Positions 1-14,916 of a stretch of DNA of 36,581 nt are shown here, piece after piece. Below the pieces are notes generated by a model. The model had not been told where the DNA came from. It ran no database searches and saw only the letters and a list, made by a program, of their open reading frames with translations. Every line of letters starts with the position of its first letter. Position 1 is the stretch's first letter. This DNA comes from an uncultured Sphingomonadales bacterium (GTDB lineage Bacteria > Pseudomonadota > Alphaproteobacteria > Sphingomonadales > Sphingomonadaceae): NCBI GenBank assembly GCA_937898525.1, contig CALCBC010000050.1:1-36581 (forward strand), in the 5' to 3' direction. The translations under genes and the position numbers were made by a program.

Positions 1-1623
1 ACGCTCGAGCGCGACGCCGACGGGATCATCCGGCGGGTGCCGCTGGCGGCGATCCACCGCGGCGCCCTGGTTCCCGGAATGTCGCTCGAGGCGGTGCGGG
101 TCGCGCGCGGGGCAGGCTCGCCAAACCTCGTCGCCAGCGACGGCAGCGGCGAGACCCTCTCGGCGCCCGGCGCGGCGGTCGCCGTGCGGCTCGACGGGCT
201 CGAAATCCCGGTCAACGACCAGGGCGAAATGTGGGTCCATTTCCCGAAGGAGGGCACGCGCGAAGCGATCCCTGCATGGCCGATCGTGACCGGCGCGATG
301 AGCGACGAGGAACTCGCCCGCGTGGTCGGGGGACGGATCGTTTACGTCGGCGGCAGCGCGGTAGGGCTACAGGACCTGGTCGCGACCCCGCTCAGCGACA
401 GCACCGCCGGGGTCACCGTTCACGCGGCGGCGACCGAGCAGATCCTCGCCGGGGAATTCCTCGAGCGGCCGGACTGGGCGCGCGGGCTTGAGCTGGTGCT
501 CGTGCTCGTGCTCGGTCTCGGCCTGTCGTTGCTGCTCCCGCGGCTGGGTGCGGCCCTGGGGGCACTGGCGGCGCTAGTCGGCATCGCCGCGGTGGCTGCG
601 GCAAGCTGGCTAGCCTTCACGAACCTCGGCTACCTGCTCGATCCGACCTATCCTGTCCTCGCGCTGGTCGCAGTCTACGCAGTGCAGACCGTTGTCGTGT
701 TCTACCGCGAGGAGCGGCAGCGGCGCTACATCCACGCCGCCTTCGACCGTTACCTCTCGCCCGAACTGGTGCGGCAGATCGCCGCCGACCCGGGCAAGCT
801 CGAGCTCGGCGGCGAGGAGCGCGACATGAGCGTGCTGATGTGCGACGTCCGCGGGTTCTCGCGGATCTCCGAGCGGCTCGGCCCGCGCGAGGTGATCGAG
901 TTCCTGATCGCCTTCCTCACCCCGATGAGCGAGATCTTGCTCGCCCGCAAGGCGACGCTCGACAAGTACATCGGCGACGCGATCCTCGCGTTCTGGAATG
1001 CGCCGCTTGACGATCCCGACCATCACGCCAACGCCGCCCGCGCCGCGCTCGCGATGGTGGCGAAAACCGACGAGCTCAACCGCACCATGCCCGGCCGCGA
1101 GGGAGTGGTCTGGCCCGGCGAGGTCAGGATCGGGATCGGGCTCAACTCCGGACTGTGCTGCGTGGGCAACATGGGCTCGCGCCAGCGGCTCGCCTATTCG
1201 CTGATCGGCGACACGGTGAACGTCGCCTCGCGGCTCGAGGGGCTGACCAAGCTCTACGGAGTGCCGATCGTCGCCGGGCGGGCGCTGGCCGAGAGGCTCG
1301 ATGGGTTCGCACTGCTCGAGCTCGACCGCGTGCGCGTTGTCGGGCGCGACGCTCCCGAGGAACTGTTCGCGCTGCTCGGCGACGAGGCCAGGCGCGCAGA
1401 ACCCGGCTTCGAGCAATTGGCGCAAGCGCACGCCGCGGTGCTCGAGGCTTACCGCGCCCGAGAGTGGGACAAGGCCGAAGCGGCGTTAGCGGCCGGACGC
1501 GATCTCTACGCCACCTTCGGGATCCCGGGCCTGCACGATCTGTTCGCCAAGCGGATCGCCGAGCTCAGGCAGGCGCCGCCGCCCGACGGCTGGGACGGCG
1601 TGTACCAGGCGACGCAGAAATAG
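1..1623 (+). CDS. CHASE2-domain class III adenylate/guanylate cyclase (5' end outside window)
   Basis: The reading frame is open from base 1, so the gene enters from outside the window and its start is not visible; 540 codons plus the stop are present. The first ~165 residues look like the end of an extracytoplasmic CHASE2 sensor domain (LERDADGIIRRVPL at the start, later GVTVHAAATEQILAGEFLERP). Hydrophobic helices follow (about residues 160-235), then a cytoplasmic class III cyclase domain. Catalytic features are intact: metal-binding Asp282 (MCDVRGFS) and Asp326 (DKYIGDAILAFW), and the purine/transition-state motif around Asp404, Asn407 and Arg411 (IGDTVNVASRLEGL). It should make cAMP (less likely cGMP) in response to an external signal. 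The gene runs tail-to-tail into the FecR-domain gene with only 10 bp between stops. Family assignment is firm; nucleotide specificity and ligand are unknown. Confidence 0.93.
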   Translation, partial: TLERDADGIIRRVPLAAIHRGALVPGMSLEAVRVARGAGSPNLVASDGSGETLSAPGAAVAVRLDGLEIPVNDQGEMWVHFPKEGTREAIPAWPIVTGAMSDEELARVVGGRIVYVGGSAVGLQDLVATPLSDSTAGVTVHAAATEQILAGEFLERPDWARGLELVLVLVLGLGLSLLLPRLGAALGALAALVGIAAVAAASWLAFTNLGYLLDPTYPVLALVAVYAVQTVVVFYREERQRRYIHAAFDRYLSPELVRQIAADPGKLELGGEERDMSVLMCDVRGFSRISERLGPREVIEFLIAFLTPMSEILLARKATLDKYIGDAILAFWNAPLDDPDHHANAARAALAMVAKTDELNRTMPGREGVVWPGEVRIGIGLNSGLCCVGNMGSRQRLAYSLIGDTVNVASRLEGLTKLYGVPIVAGRALAERLDGFALLELDRVRVVGRDAPEELFALLGDEARRAEPGFEQLAQAHAAVLEAYRAREWDKAEAALAAGRDLYATFGIPGLHDLFAKRIAELRQAPPPDGWDGVYQATQK

Positions 1624-1633
1624 CGGCCCGCGC

Positions 1634-2629
1634 TCAGCGCGGCCGGCTCGGGTTGTTCGAACTGTCGCTCGACCGGTTCGGATTGCTGGAACTGTCGCTT
1701 GACCGGCTCGGGTTGTTCGAGGTGTCCCGGTTGCGGCCCACGTCGCCGGTGCTGTCCGAGGTCGCGCCGCTGTTCGCCCGCGGCAGGTCGTCGTCATCGT
1801 CGCCGCTCAGCAGGACGCCTAGCGCGACGGCACCGATCGCCGCAGGGACCAGCGCCTTCAGCAGGCCGTTGCCGCCGGCCGCGCGGGCCACTTCGGGCGC
1901 GAGCTCGTCCTGGATCTTGCCGAGCCCGCTGTTGGAGATGAAGAAGGGCCCGATCGGCGGCGCGCCGTTGCGCGGGATGTAGGCCGCCATGCCCGGTTCG
2001 GTCAGGTCGACGCGCACGCCCGCCGCTTCGACCTCGGCCCGGCCGACCGTGAGCCCGCCCGCCGTGGCCGCCCCCGGGCCACGCAGCACGACCAGCGTGG
2101 CTTCGTTCTTGTTGCTCCGCACATTCGCGTCGTCGACGAACTGCTCGTCCTTGGCGATGTCTCTCGCCTCTTCGCCCACCAGCATGTCGAGCGCCGTGCC
2201 GCGGATGCCGATGCGTCCCGAGGGGGTCTGGATCTCTGCCGTGTTGTTGCCGCCCTGCCGGCCCGAGAAGAACCGCAGCGCGCCCTTGGCGAGCGTCGCG
2301 AATACCGAGCGCCCTTCGTTCGGATCGTAGACGAACCGGTCGATCTGCACGCGCGAACTGGCACCGATCCCGAACGTCGAGCGGTCGAGCAGCAGGATCT
2401 GCAGTTGCGAGCGGCGGCCGGTGTCGATCCGGTCGCCCCACGCCAGCCGCTCGCGGCGCTGGACGGCGCGCGGGTTGCGGATCGTCGCGTTGCTCAGCTT
2501 GACCTCGCCGACCACGGTCGCCGCGTTGCCGACTTCGACCCGCTGTGCCGCTGCAGGCTCAGCGGCCAGCGCCGCGACCAGCGCCGTGCCGGCAGCCAGC
2601 GGAACAATCAGGCGGAGCGACGGGCCCAT
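1634..2629 (-). CDS. Secreted FecR-domain protein with repetitive Ser/Asn tail
   Basis: A 331-residue protein with a clear signal peptide (about residues 1-29, ending AAEPAAAQ). A FecR-type beta-rich domain follows, with the family's typical FFSGRQGGN and TPSGRIGIRGTALDML segments. Near residues 256-275 is a hydrophobic stretch (VPAAIGAVALGVLLSG), then DDDDD and a low-complexity tail built from a repeated Ser-Asp-Ser-Ser-Asn-Pro-Asn-Arg type unit. This is not the classical sigma-regulator FecR, because no DUF4880 cytoplasmic part and no sigma-factor gene are seen; it is the stand-alone exported form. It starts 3 bp after the stop of the upstream TPR gene, so the two are co-transcribed. The neighbouring CHASE2 cyclase converges on it. 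Periplasmic or envelope-attached location is inferred; ligand and role are unknown. Confidence 0.88.
   Translation of the reverse strand: MGPSLRLIVPLAAGTALVAALAAEPAAAQRVEVGNAATVVGEVKLSNATIRNPRAVQRRERLAWGDRIDTGRRSQLQILLLDRSTFGIGASSRVQIDRFVYDPNEGRSVFATLAKGALRFFSGRQGGNNTAEIQTPSGRIGIRGTALDMLVGEEARDIAKDEQFVDDANVRSNKNEATLVVLRGPGAATAGGLTVGRAEVEAAGVRVDLTEPGMAAYIPRNGAPPIGPFFISNSGLGKIQDELAPEVARAAGGNGLLKALVPAAIGAVALGVLLSGDDDDDLPRANSGATSDSTGDVGRNRDTSNNPSRSSDSSSNPNRSSDSSNNPSRPR
1644..1733 (-). repeat. Three tandem 30-bp repeats coding for the FecR-protein tail
   Basis: Three successive 30-bp units (1644-1673, 1674-1703, 1704-1733) start with CGGCTCGGGTTGTTCGA or a close variant. They are in frame and encode the repeated Ser/Asn/Pro/Arg tail of the FecR-domain protein. 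The first two units differ at few positions; the third diverges in its second half. In-frame copy-number change is possible. Confidence 0.85.
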
Positions 2630-2632
2630 CGC

Positions 2633-3004
2633 TCAGCGCCCCGTGCCAGCCTCGCACCGGGCGCGGGCCTCGGCGAGGAGTTGGCGGCTGTAGTGCTTTT
2701 CCTTGAGCTTGGAGATTTCGACCAGCCCCCCGCGCCGGTCGTCGATCTCGCACAGGTAGATCGCGTGGATCAGCCGGGCGTCTCGCGACTGGGGATGGAC
2801 GGCGAGGACTCGCTCGAGCGTGGCCAGCGCCTCGAGGTATTCGCCGCGGCCGGCCTGTTCGCGCGCGGCGGCGATGCCCGCAGCCTCGTCGGTCGCGACG
2901 TCGGACAGCGCATCGAGATCGGCGAACGACTGGGCACCGGCAGGCCCGGCGGACAGCAGGGCCAGCCCGATCAGGACACGGCGGAAAGGCGATCGCTTCC
3001 GCAT
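2633..3004 (-). CDS. Small exported protein with TPR-like helices
   Basis: A 123-residue protein starting at the ATG at 3004, chosen because a purine-rich ribosome site (GGGAAGG) lies just upstream and a signal peptide follows directly (basic MRKRSPFRR, then a hydrophobic core ending AGPAGAQ). Open frame continues upstream to 3106 but lacks protein-like composition. The mature part has helix-pair spacing typical of a tetratricopeptide repeat (REQAGRGEYLEALATLERVL, then HPQSRDARLIHAIYL). A Cys pair (CEIDDRR, ARCEAG) could form a disulfide. The stop is 3 bp before the start of the FecR-domain gene, so this is the first gene of a two-gene operon. A role as a periplasmic partner or scaffold for the FecR protein is inference only. 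Confidence 0.8.
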   Translation of the reverse strand: MRKRSPFRRVLIGLALLSAGPAGAQSFADLDALSDVATDEAAGIAAAREQAGRGEYLEALATLERVLAVHPQSRDARLIHAIYLCEIDDRRGGLVEISKLKEKHYSRQLLAEARARCEAGTGR

Positions 3005-3084
3005 CGAACTTCCCTTCCCCCCTCTCGTCGCTCTTATGCCACGGACCGGCGCGGCAAGCAAATGATGGGAGGGCCGGCAACGGG

Positions 3085-3111
3085 AAAGGGCGGCGCCTCG
3101 CGGCACCGCCC
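3085..3111 (-). terminator. Rho-independent terminator of rplJ-rplL
   Basis: Read on the minus strand, GGGCGGTGCC-GCGA-GGCGCCGCCC forms a 10-bp stem (one G-U pair) with a 4-nt GCGA loop, followed by TTTCCC. It lies ~60 bp past the rplL stop and is correctly oriented to end the rplJL transcript. Confidence 0.75.
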
Positions 3112-3117
3112 TCGTCG

Positions 3118-3164
3118 CCCGGCGAAAGCCGGGAATTCCGTACGCGGTCCCGGCTTTCGCCGGG
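3118..3164. repeat. Intergenic inverted repeat (CCCGGCGAAAGCCGGGA type)
   Basis: Two perfect 17-bp arms, CCCGGCGAAAGCCGGGA (3118-3134) and its reverse complement (3148-3164), flank a 13-bp spacer. Each arm is itself near-palindromic around GGCGAAAGCC. The element sits between the rplL stop and the terminator hairpin. Its form resembles short dispersed intergenic repeats that I recall as abundant in sphingomonad genomes; only one copy is in this window. Confidence 0.8.
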
Positions 3165-3171
3165 ATGACGC

Positions 3172-3555
3172 TTACTTGAGCTCGACGGTGCCGCCGGCTT
3201 CCTCGATCTTCTTCTTGATCTCTTCGGCCTCGGCCTTGTTGACGCCTTCCTTGAGCGGCTTCGGGGCCGACTCGACGAGGGTCTTGGCTTCGGTCAGGCC
3301 CAGGCCGGTGATGGCGCGGACTTCCTTGATCACCTGGATCTTCTTGCCGCCGTCACCGGTCAGGATGACGTCGAACTCGGTCTTCTCCTCGGCGGCGGCG
3401 CCACCGGCATCACCACCGCCGGCGGCGGGGGCGGCCACGGCGACGGCAGCGGCGGCGGAAACGCCCCACGCCTCTTCGAGCGCCTTGGCGAGTTCGGCAG
3501 CTTCCATGACGGTGAGCTGCGACAGGTCTTCAACGAGCTTGGCGATATCGGCCAT
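3172..3555 (-). CDS. rplL: 50S ribosomal protein L7/L12
   Basis: A 127-residue protein with the normal L7/L12 layout: N-terminal dimerisation helices (MADIAKLVEDLSQLTVMEA), an Ala/Gly/Pro hinge at about residues 35-55 (AVAAPAAGGGDAGGAAAEEK), and the C-terminal factor-binding domain (KIQVIKEVRAITGLGLTEAK, ending GGTVELK). It forms the ribosomal stalk with L10 and recruits GTPase translation factors. The start at 3555 has AGGAG about 8 bp upstream. It lies 65 bp downstream of rplJ; the gap includes a short CCGGGC/GCCCGG hairpin. Unlike the usual bacterial order, rpoB is not downstream but divergent on the other strand. Confidence 0.99.
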   Translation of the reverse strand: MADIAKLVEDLSQLTVMEAAELAKALEEAWGVSAAAAVAVAAPAAGGGDAGGAAAEEKTEFDVILTGDGGKKIQVIKEVRAITGLGLTEAKTLVESAPKPLKEGVNKAEAEEIKKKIEEAGGTVELK

Positions 3556-3620
3556 GACTAGGTACTCCTAAGAATGATGGACCGGGCTGTCGCCCGGGAA
3601 TTCGAGAAGGGAAAAACCGC

Positions 3621-4136
3621 TTATGCCGCTTCCTTGGCGCCGTAGGCGCCGAAGACGCGGGCGAGCTTGGCCGCCGGGGCGTTGACCAGCTGCGCCACCT
3701 TGGTGGCGGGCGCGTTGATCAGGCCGACGATCTTGCCACGCAGCTCGTCGAGGCTCGGCATCGAGGCGAGCGCCTTGATCCCGTTGGCGTCGAGCACCGT
3801 GCCGCCCATGGCGCCGCCGACGATCTCGAGCTTGTCGTTCGTCTTGGCGAAGTCCACCGTGGCCTTGGCGGCGGCGACCGGATCGATCGACCACGCCAGG
3901 GCGGTCGGGCCGGTGAGGAATTCCTCGAGGCCTTCGTACTGGGTGTCCTTCAGGGCGAGCTTGGCGAGGCGGTTCTTCGCAACCTTATAGGACGCGCCGG
4001 CTTCCCGCATCTTCGCGCGCAGGTCGGTGGACTGGGCCACCGACAGGCCGAGGTTGCGGGTGACGACCACCACGCCGACCTCGTTGAAGACCGCGTTGAG
4101 CTGGGCGACCGATTCGGCTTTCTGCGAACGATCCAT
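3621..4136 (-). CDS. rplJ: 50S ribosomal protein L10
   Basis: A 171-residue L10 protein. Recognisable segments are MDRSQKAESVAQLNAVFNE, the central ASYKVAKNRLAKLAL rRNA-binding region and FLTGPTALAWS. The C-terminal helix that carries L7/L12 dimers lies near the end (KLARVFGAYGAKEAA). L10 anchors the stalk to 23S rRNA and, with L12, commonly represses its own operon by binding the mRNA leader. The start at 4136 has an excellent AAGGAGT site 7-8 bp upstream. A promoter and ~225-nt structured leader precede it. rplK and rplA, normally just upstream, are absent here. Confidence 0.99.
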   Translation of the reverse strand: MDRSQKAESVAQLNAVFNEVGVVVVTRNLGLSVAQSTDLRAKMREAGASYKVAKNRLAKLALKDTQYEGLEEFLTGPTALAWSIDPVAAAKATVDFAKTNDKLEIVGGAMGGTVLDANGIKALASMPSLDELRGKIVGLINAPATKVAQLVNAPAAKLARVFGAYGAKEAA

Positions 4137-4363
4137 GCCTTACTCCTTCACTATGGCCACGCGCGTACGCGTGCGGGTGGCCGGCTACGTTGCCGTATCG
4201 CCGAAGCGACACGGGCGAGTCCGCTGATGGGGAAGGAGCGCGCCGAAGCGCGTTGAGGGCGGCACAAGACGCGCCGCCTGAATCTCTTTTCCCCGTCTAG
4301 GCTGCAGATTAAGCGGGAAACCCGCAGCAGCTGTCTCGGACGGATGACCGCCGGAGCGGTCGC
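4137..4363 (-). promoter_or_regulatory. Structured 5' leader of rplJ (candidate L10-L12 autoregulatory RNA)
   Basis: Between the predicted promoter and rplJ the minus-strand RNA can form several hairpins. At 4331-4301, GCTGC...GCAGC encloses GCGGG-TTT-CCCGC with an asymmetric internal loop (U against UUAAUCU). At 4278-4258 is GGCGGC...GCCGCC. At 4252-4239 is CGCGC-TTCG-GCGCG, a UUCG tetraloop. At 4212-4195 is GTGTCGC-TTCG-GCGATAC, another UUCG tetraloop. Leaders of L10 operons are known binding sites for the L10-(L12)n complex; assignment here rests on position and foldability, not on a matched covariance model. Confidence 0.55.
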
Positions 4364-4369
4364 GGCGGG

Positions 4370-4397
4370 CCTCTAGCGAGATCGCCTCCGAAGTCAA
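4370..4397 (-). promoter_or_regulatory. Candidate promoter of rplJ-rplL
   Basis: On the minus strand, TTGACT (4397-4392) is followed after 16 bp by TAGAGG (4375-4370). The -35 box is near consensus and the -10 is weak. Position, ~230 bp upstream of rplJ and the only good candidate in the region, supports it. Confidence 0.5.
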
Positions 4398-4459
4398 GTC
4401 CGGGAACCCTTCGGCCGCCCGCCCGCTGACACGGCAACCTAATCGAAAGGAGAACTGCC

Positions 4460-4531
4460 GTGGGCCGCCCCGTCGTTATTGGTCTCGGAACCCTGATCCT
4501 GCTGCTGGTGGTGGTCGCCTTTCTTTTCTGA
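4460..4531 (+). CDS. 23-residue single-helix membrane peptide (hypothetical)
   Basis: A GTG start at 4460 is preceded by a strong AAAGGAGA ribosome site (4446-4453) at normal spacing. The 23-codon frame ends in TGA at 4529-4531. After a short MGRPVV head the peptide is almost wholly hydrophobic (LGTLILLLVVVAFLF), so it would be a single membrane-spanning helix. Third-position GC is fairly high (17 of 23 codons). It sits alone on the plus strand between the divergent rplJ and rpoB promoters, with no obvious promoter of its own identified. I do not recognise the family; membrane peptides of this size often modulate larger membrane proteins, but that is only a general possibility. Confidence 0.5.
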   Translation: MGRPVVIGLGTLILLLVVVAFLF

Positions 4532-4700
4532 CGTTTCCAGTCCCCGTCGCCCGGCCCGCGAGTCCCTTGCGCTCGACGATCTTGCGCGCGGTCGCGGCGA
4601 GCAGGGCGGGATCGTCGAACAGGAACGGTCTGCCACGGTCATGAACCCCGGGCCTGGACAGCCAGACCTTGGGCGGCGGGCGCACAAACCGGCTTGACAT
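4476..4700 (-). CDS. Possible 74-residue hypothetical protein or gene remnant
   Basis: A minus-strand frame starting at ATG 4700 has protein-like content over its first ~57 codons (for example RPFLFDDPALLAATARKIVE), with high third-position GC. Composition then collapses to AT-ended codons and Gln/Pro-rich residues over the last ~17 codons, exactly where it overlaps the plus-strand membrane-peptide gene. No ribosome site precedes the ATG, which lies inside the rpoB promoter region. This could be a real small gene, or the surviving piece of a gene truncated by the rearrangement that separated rplJL from rpoBC. Function unknown. Confidence 0.3.
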   Translation of the reverse strand: MSSRFVRPPPKVWLSRPGVHDRGRPFLFDDPALLAATARKIVERKGLAGRATGTGNVRKERRPPPAAGSGFRDQ

Positions 4701-4734
4701 CGCGTTTGACAGGCCCCGGCCCTGCCACTATATC
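4694..4734 (+). promoter_or_regulatory. rpoB-rpoC promoter with doubled -35 box
   Basis: TTGACA at 4706-4711, a 17-bp spacer and TATATC at 4729-4734 make a near-consensus sigma-70 promoter in an otherwise GC-rich region. A second perfect TTGACA lies 12 bp upstream at 4694-4699. Transcription should begin near 4741, giving a ~220-nt leader before rpoB. Confidence 0.8.
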
Positions 4735-4740
4735 GCGCGT

Positions 4741-4962
4741 CGCTCGACCGCTTCGAGCAAGGCGGGCCCGTGTGCGGGGGCCTCCCACGGAAGGAAGCGG
4801 CGAGTTTTCCGCTCGACACGTTGCCAATGCTGCAGCTCCGGTCCCGGAAGGGGACTGGTGTGCCTGCGGCGTTTTCGGCGTCTCGAACGGGCCGAACCGC
4901 GCGCGGCGAGATTCCCGCCGGGTCCCCCCCCCGGCTTACACAGCGAAGAGGCAAGTCCTTCC
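4741..4962 (+). promoter_or_regulatory. 5' leader of rpoB
   Basis: About 220 nt without a convincing gene. It contains a GCTCGA-CCGCT-TCGAGC hairpin (4742-4758) right at the predicted transcript start. Another hairpin, GCCGGG/CCCGGC (4917-4922 with 4930-4935), has its 3' arm at the end of a run of nine C (4924-4932). The ribosome site GAAGAGG (4945-4951) follows, ~11 bp before the ATG. The length and pairing suggest post-transcriptional control, but no known motif was matched. Confidence 0.4.
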
Positions 4963-9141
<4,179 letters not shown>

Positions 9142-9149
9142 CGATTGTC

Positions 9150-9243
9150 TCCCCTCCCGCTCGCGGGAGGGGCCGGGGGTGGGCCAGTCAGCGCCTCACC
9201 CGCAGCAGACCCACCCCTAACCCCTCCCGCAAGCGGGAGGGGG
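9150..9243. repeat. Inverted pair of GC-rich repeats between rpoB and rpoC
   Basis: Two copies of a ~35-bp element in opposite orientation (9150-9184 and about 9208-9243). Each contains a hairpin: CCCCTCCCG-CTCG-CGGGAGGGG (9151-9172) and CCCCTCCCG-CAAG-CGGGAGGGG (9221-9242). The copies also pair with each other through GGGGTGGG/CCCACCCC. The pair fills nearly all of the 115-bp gap between rpoB and rpoC and ends 3 bp before the rpoC ribosome site GGAG (9246-9249). The form resembles dispersed intergenic repeats that I recall as common in sphingomonads. Confidence 0.85.
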
Positions 9244-9256
9244 ATGGAGTAAGAAA

Positions 9257-13591
<4,335 letters not shown>

Positions 13592-13617
13592 TCCTCCCTT
13601 GGCACGCTGAAGGAACA

Positions 13618-13658
13618 GGCCCCGCCGGAGCGATCCGGCGGGGCCTTTTCTTTTCTTT
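13618..13658 (+). terminator. Rho-independent terminator of rpoBC
   Basis: A perfect 12-bp stem, GGCCCCGCCGGA (13618-13629) and its complement (13634-13645), with a GCGA loop, is followed by TTTTCTTTTCTTT. It begins 27 bp past the rpoC stop. It shares the GCGA loop with the rplJL terminator. Confidence 0.95.
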
Positions 13659-13734
13659 GCCCGCTGAAACCCCGCTTGATGCGCCGCGGCGCAAGCCCAG
13701 ATTGCCGGGCGAGCAACCCTTCGGAGCCCGTCAG

Positions 13735-14847
13735 ATGACCGATACCGCCGTCCTGTTCGAACCCTTCCAGTCGGCCAGGCTCACGCTGCCCAACCGCATC
13801 GTCATGGCGCCGATGACGCGCAACATGGCGCCGGGCGGTGTGCCCGGGCAGGCCAACGCCGACTACTATCGCCGTCGCGCCGAAGGCGGCGTCGGGCTGA
13901 TCCTGTCCGAAGGCACGGTCGTCAACCGTCCGGCCTCGCGCAACCTGCCGCACATCCCGTTCTTTCACGGCAAGGAGCCGCTCGGCGGATGGAAGGGCGT
14001 GATCGACGCCGTCCACGCCGCGGGCGGCAAGATGGGGCCGCAGATCTGGCATACCGGCGGCGTGCCGACCAACGATCCCGGCTTCGAGCGGCCCGCGCTC
14101 GACACGCCCTCGGGCCTCAATGCGCCGGGGCAGCTGGCCGGCGAGCCGATGAGCGAGGAGGCGATCGCGGATACCGTCGCGGCGTTCGCGCGGGCGGCGG
14201 CCGACGCCAGGGCGCTCGGCTTCGACACCTTCGAGATTCACGGCGCGCACGGCTACCTGATCGACCAGTTCTTCTGGCCGGAGACCAACCGCCGCGCCGA
14301 CCGCTACGGCGGGGCGACGATCGGCGAGCGAGCGCGCTTTGCCGCCGAGATCGTCGCCGCCGCCCGCGCAGCGGTCGGGCCCGACTATCCGATCCTGCTG
14401 CGCGTCAGCCAGTGGAAGCAGCAGGACTATTCCGCGCGGCTCGCCCGCACCCCGCAGGAGCTCGAACAGTGGCTCGGACCGCTGGTCGAGGCCGGGGTCG
14501 ACATCCTGCACTGCTCGCAGCGGCGTTACTGGGAGCCCGAGTTTCCCGAGATCGACGGCGAGCACGGGCTCAACTTCGCCGGCTGGACCAAGAAGCTGCT
14601 CGGCGTACCGACGATCAGCGTCGGCTCGGTCGGGCTGTCGGGCGACTTCTTCGGCTCGTTCCAGGGCCAGCCGGCCGGGGCCGACAGCCTCGACGGGCTG
14701 GTCGCACGGATGGAGCGCGGCGAGTTCGACCTGATCGCGGTCGGCCGCGCGCTGCTGTCCGACCCGCAGTGGGTGGCCAAAGTGCGCGACGGACGCAGCG
14801 ACGAACTGCGCGACTTCGATCCGGCAGCCATGGCCGAGCTCGTCTGA
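13735..14847 (+). CDS. Old yellow enzyme family NAD(P)H:flavin oxidoreductase
   Basis: A 370-residue single-domain FMN-dependent TIM-barrel enzyme. N-terminal LFEPFQSARLTLPNRIVMAP starts the first strand. The substrate-binding pair appears in FDTFEIHGAHGYLIDQFFWP, followed by the family segment NRRADRYGG. FMN-phosphate-binding parts are near the end (ISVGSVGLSGDF, IAVGRALLSDPQWVAKVRDG). Such enzymes reduce activated C=C bonds of enones, quinones or nitro compounds using NAD(P)H; the true substrate is unknown. A GGAG site (13723-13726) lies 8 bp before the ATG. It follows the rpoBC terminator and is likely its own transcription unit. The chosen start excludes ~25 residues of unconvincing upstream frame. 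Confidence 0.93.
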   Translation: MTDTAVLFEPFQSARLTLPNRIVMAPMTRNMAPGGVPGQANADYYRRRAEGGVGLILSEGTVVNRPASRNLPHIPFFHGKEPLGGWKGVIDAVHAAGGKMGPQIWHTGGVPTNDPGFERPALDTPSGLNAPGQLAGEPMSEEAIADTVAAFARAAADARALGFDTFEIHGAHGYLIDQFFWPETNRRADRYGGATIGERARFAAEIVAAARAAVGPDYPILLRVSQWKQQDYSARLARTPQELEQWLGPLVEAGVDILHCSQRRYWEPEFPEIDGEHGLNFAGWTKKLLGVPTISVGSVGLSGDFFGSFQGQPAGADSLDGLVARMERGEFDLIAVGRALLSDPQWVAKVRDGRSDELRDFDPAAMAELV

Positions 14848-14916
14848 CGGAGCCGCTGGCCAATCGCTCCGGGCGCGCTAGTCTGCGCTCAGGAGCACTC
14901 TTGGGGAGGACCCGTC

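Noticed and set aside
1624..1643. Short CGCGC/GCGCG hairpin between the cyclase and FecR gene stops
   Set aside because: The stem is ~5 bp without a T-tract and part of it lies in coding sequence.
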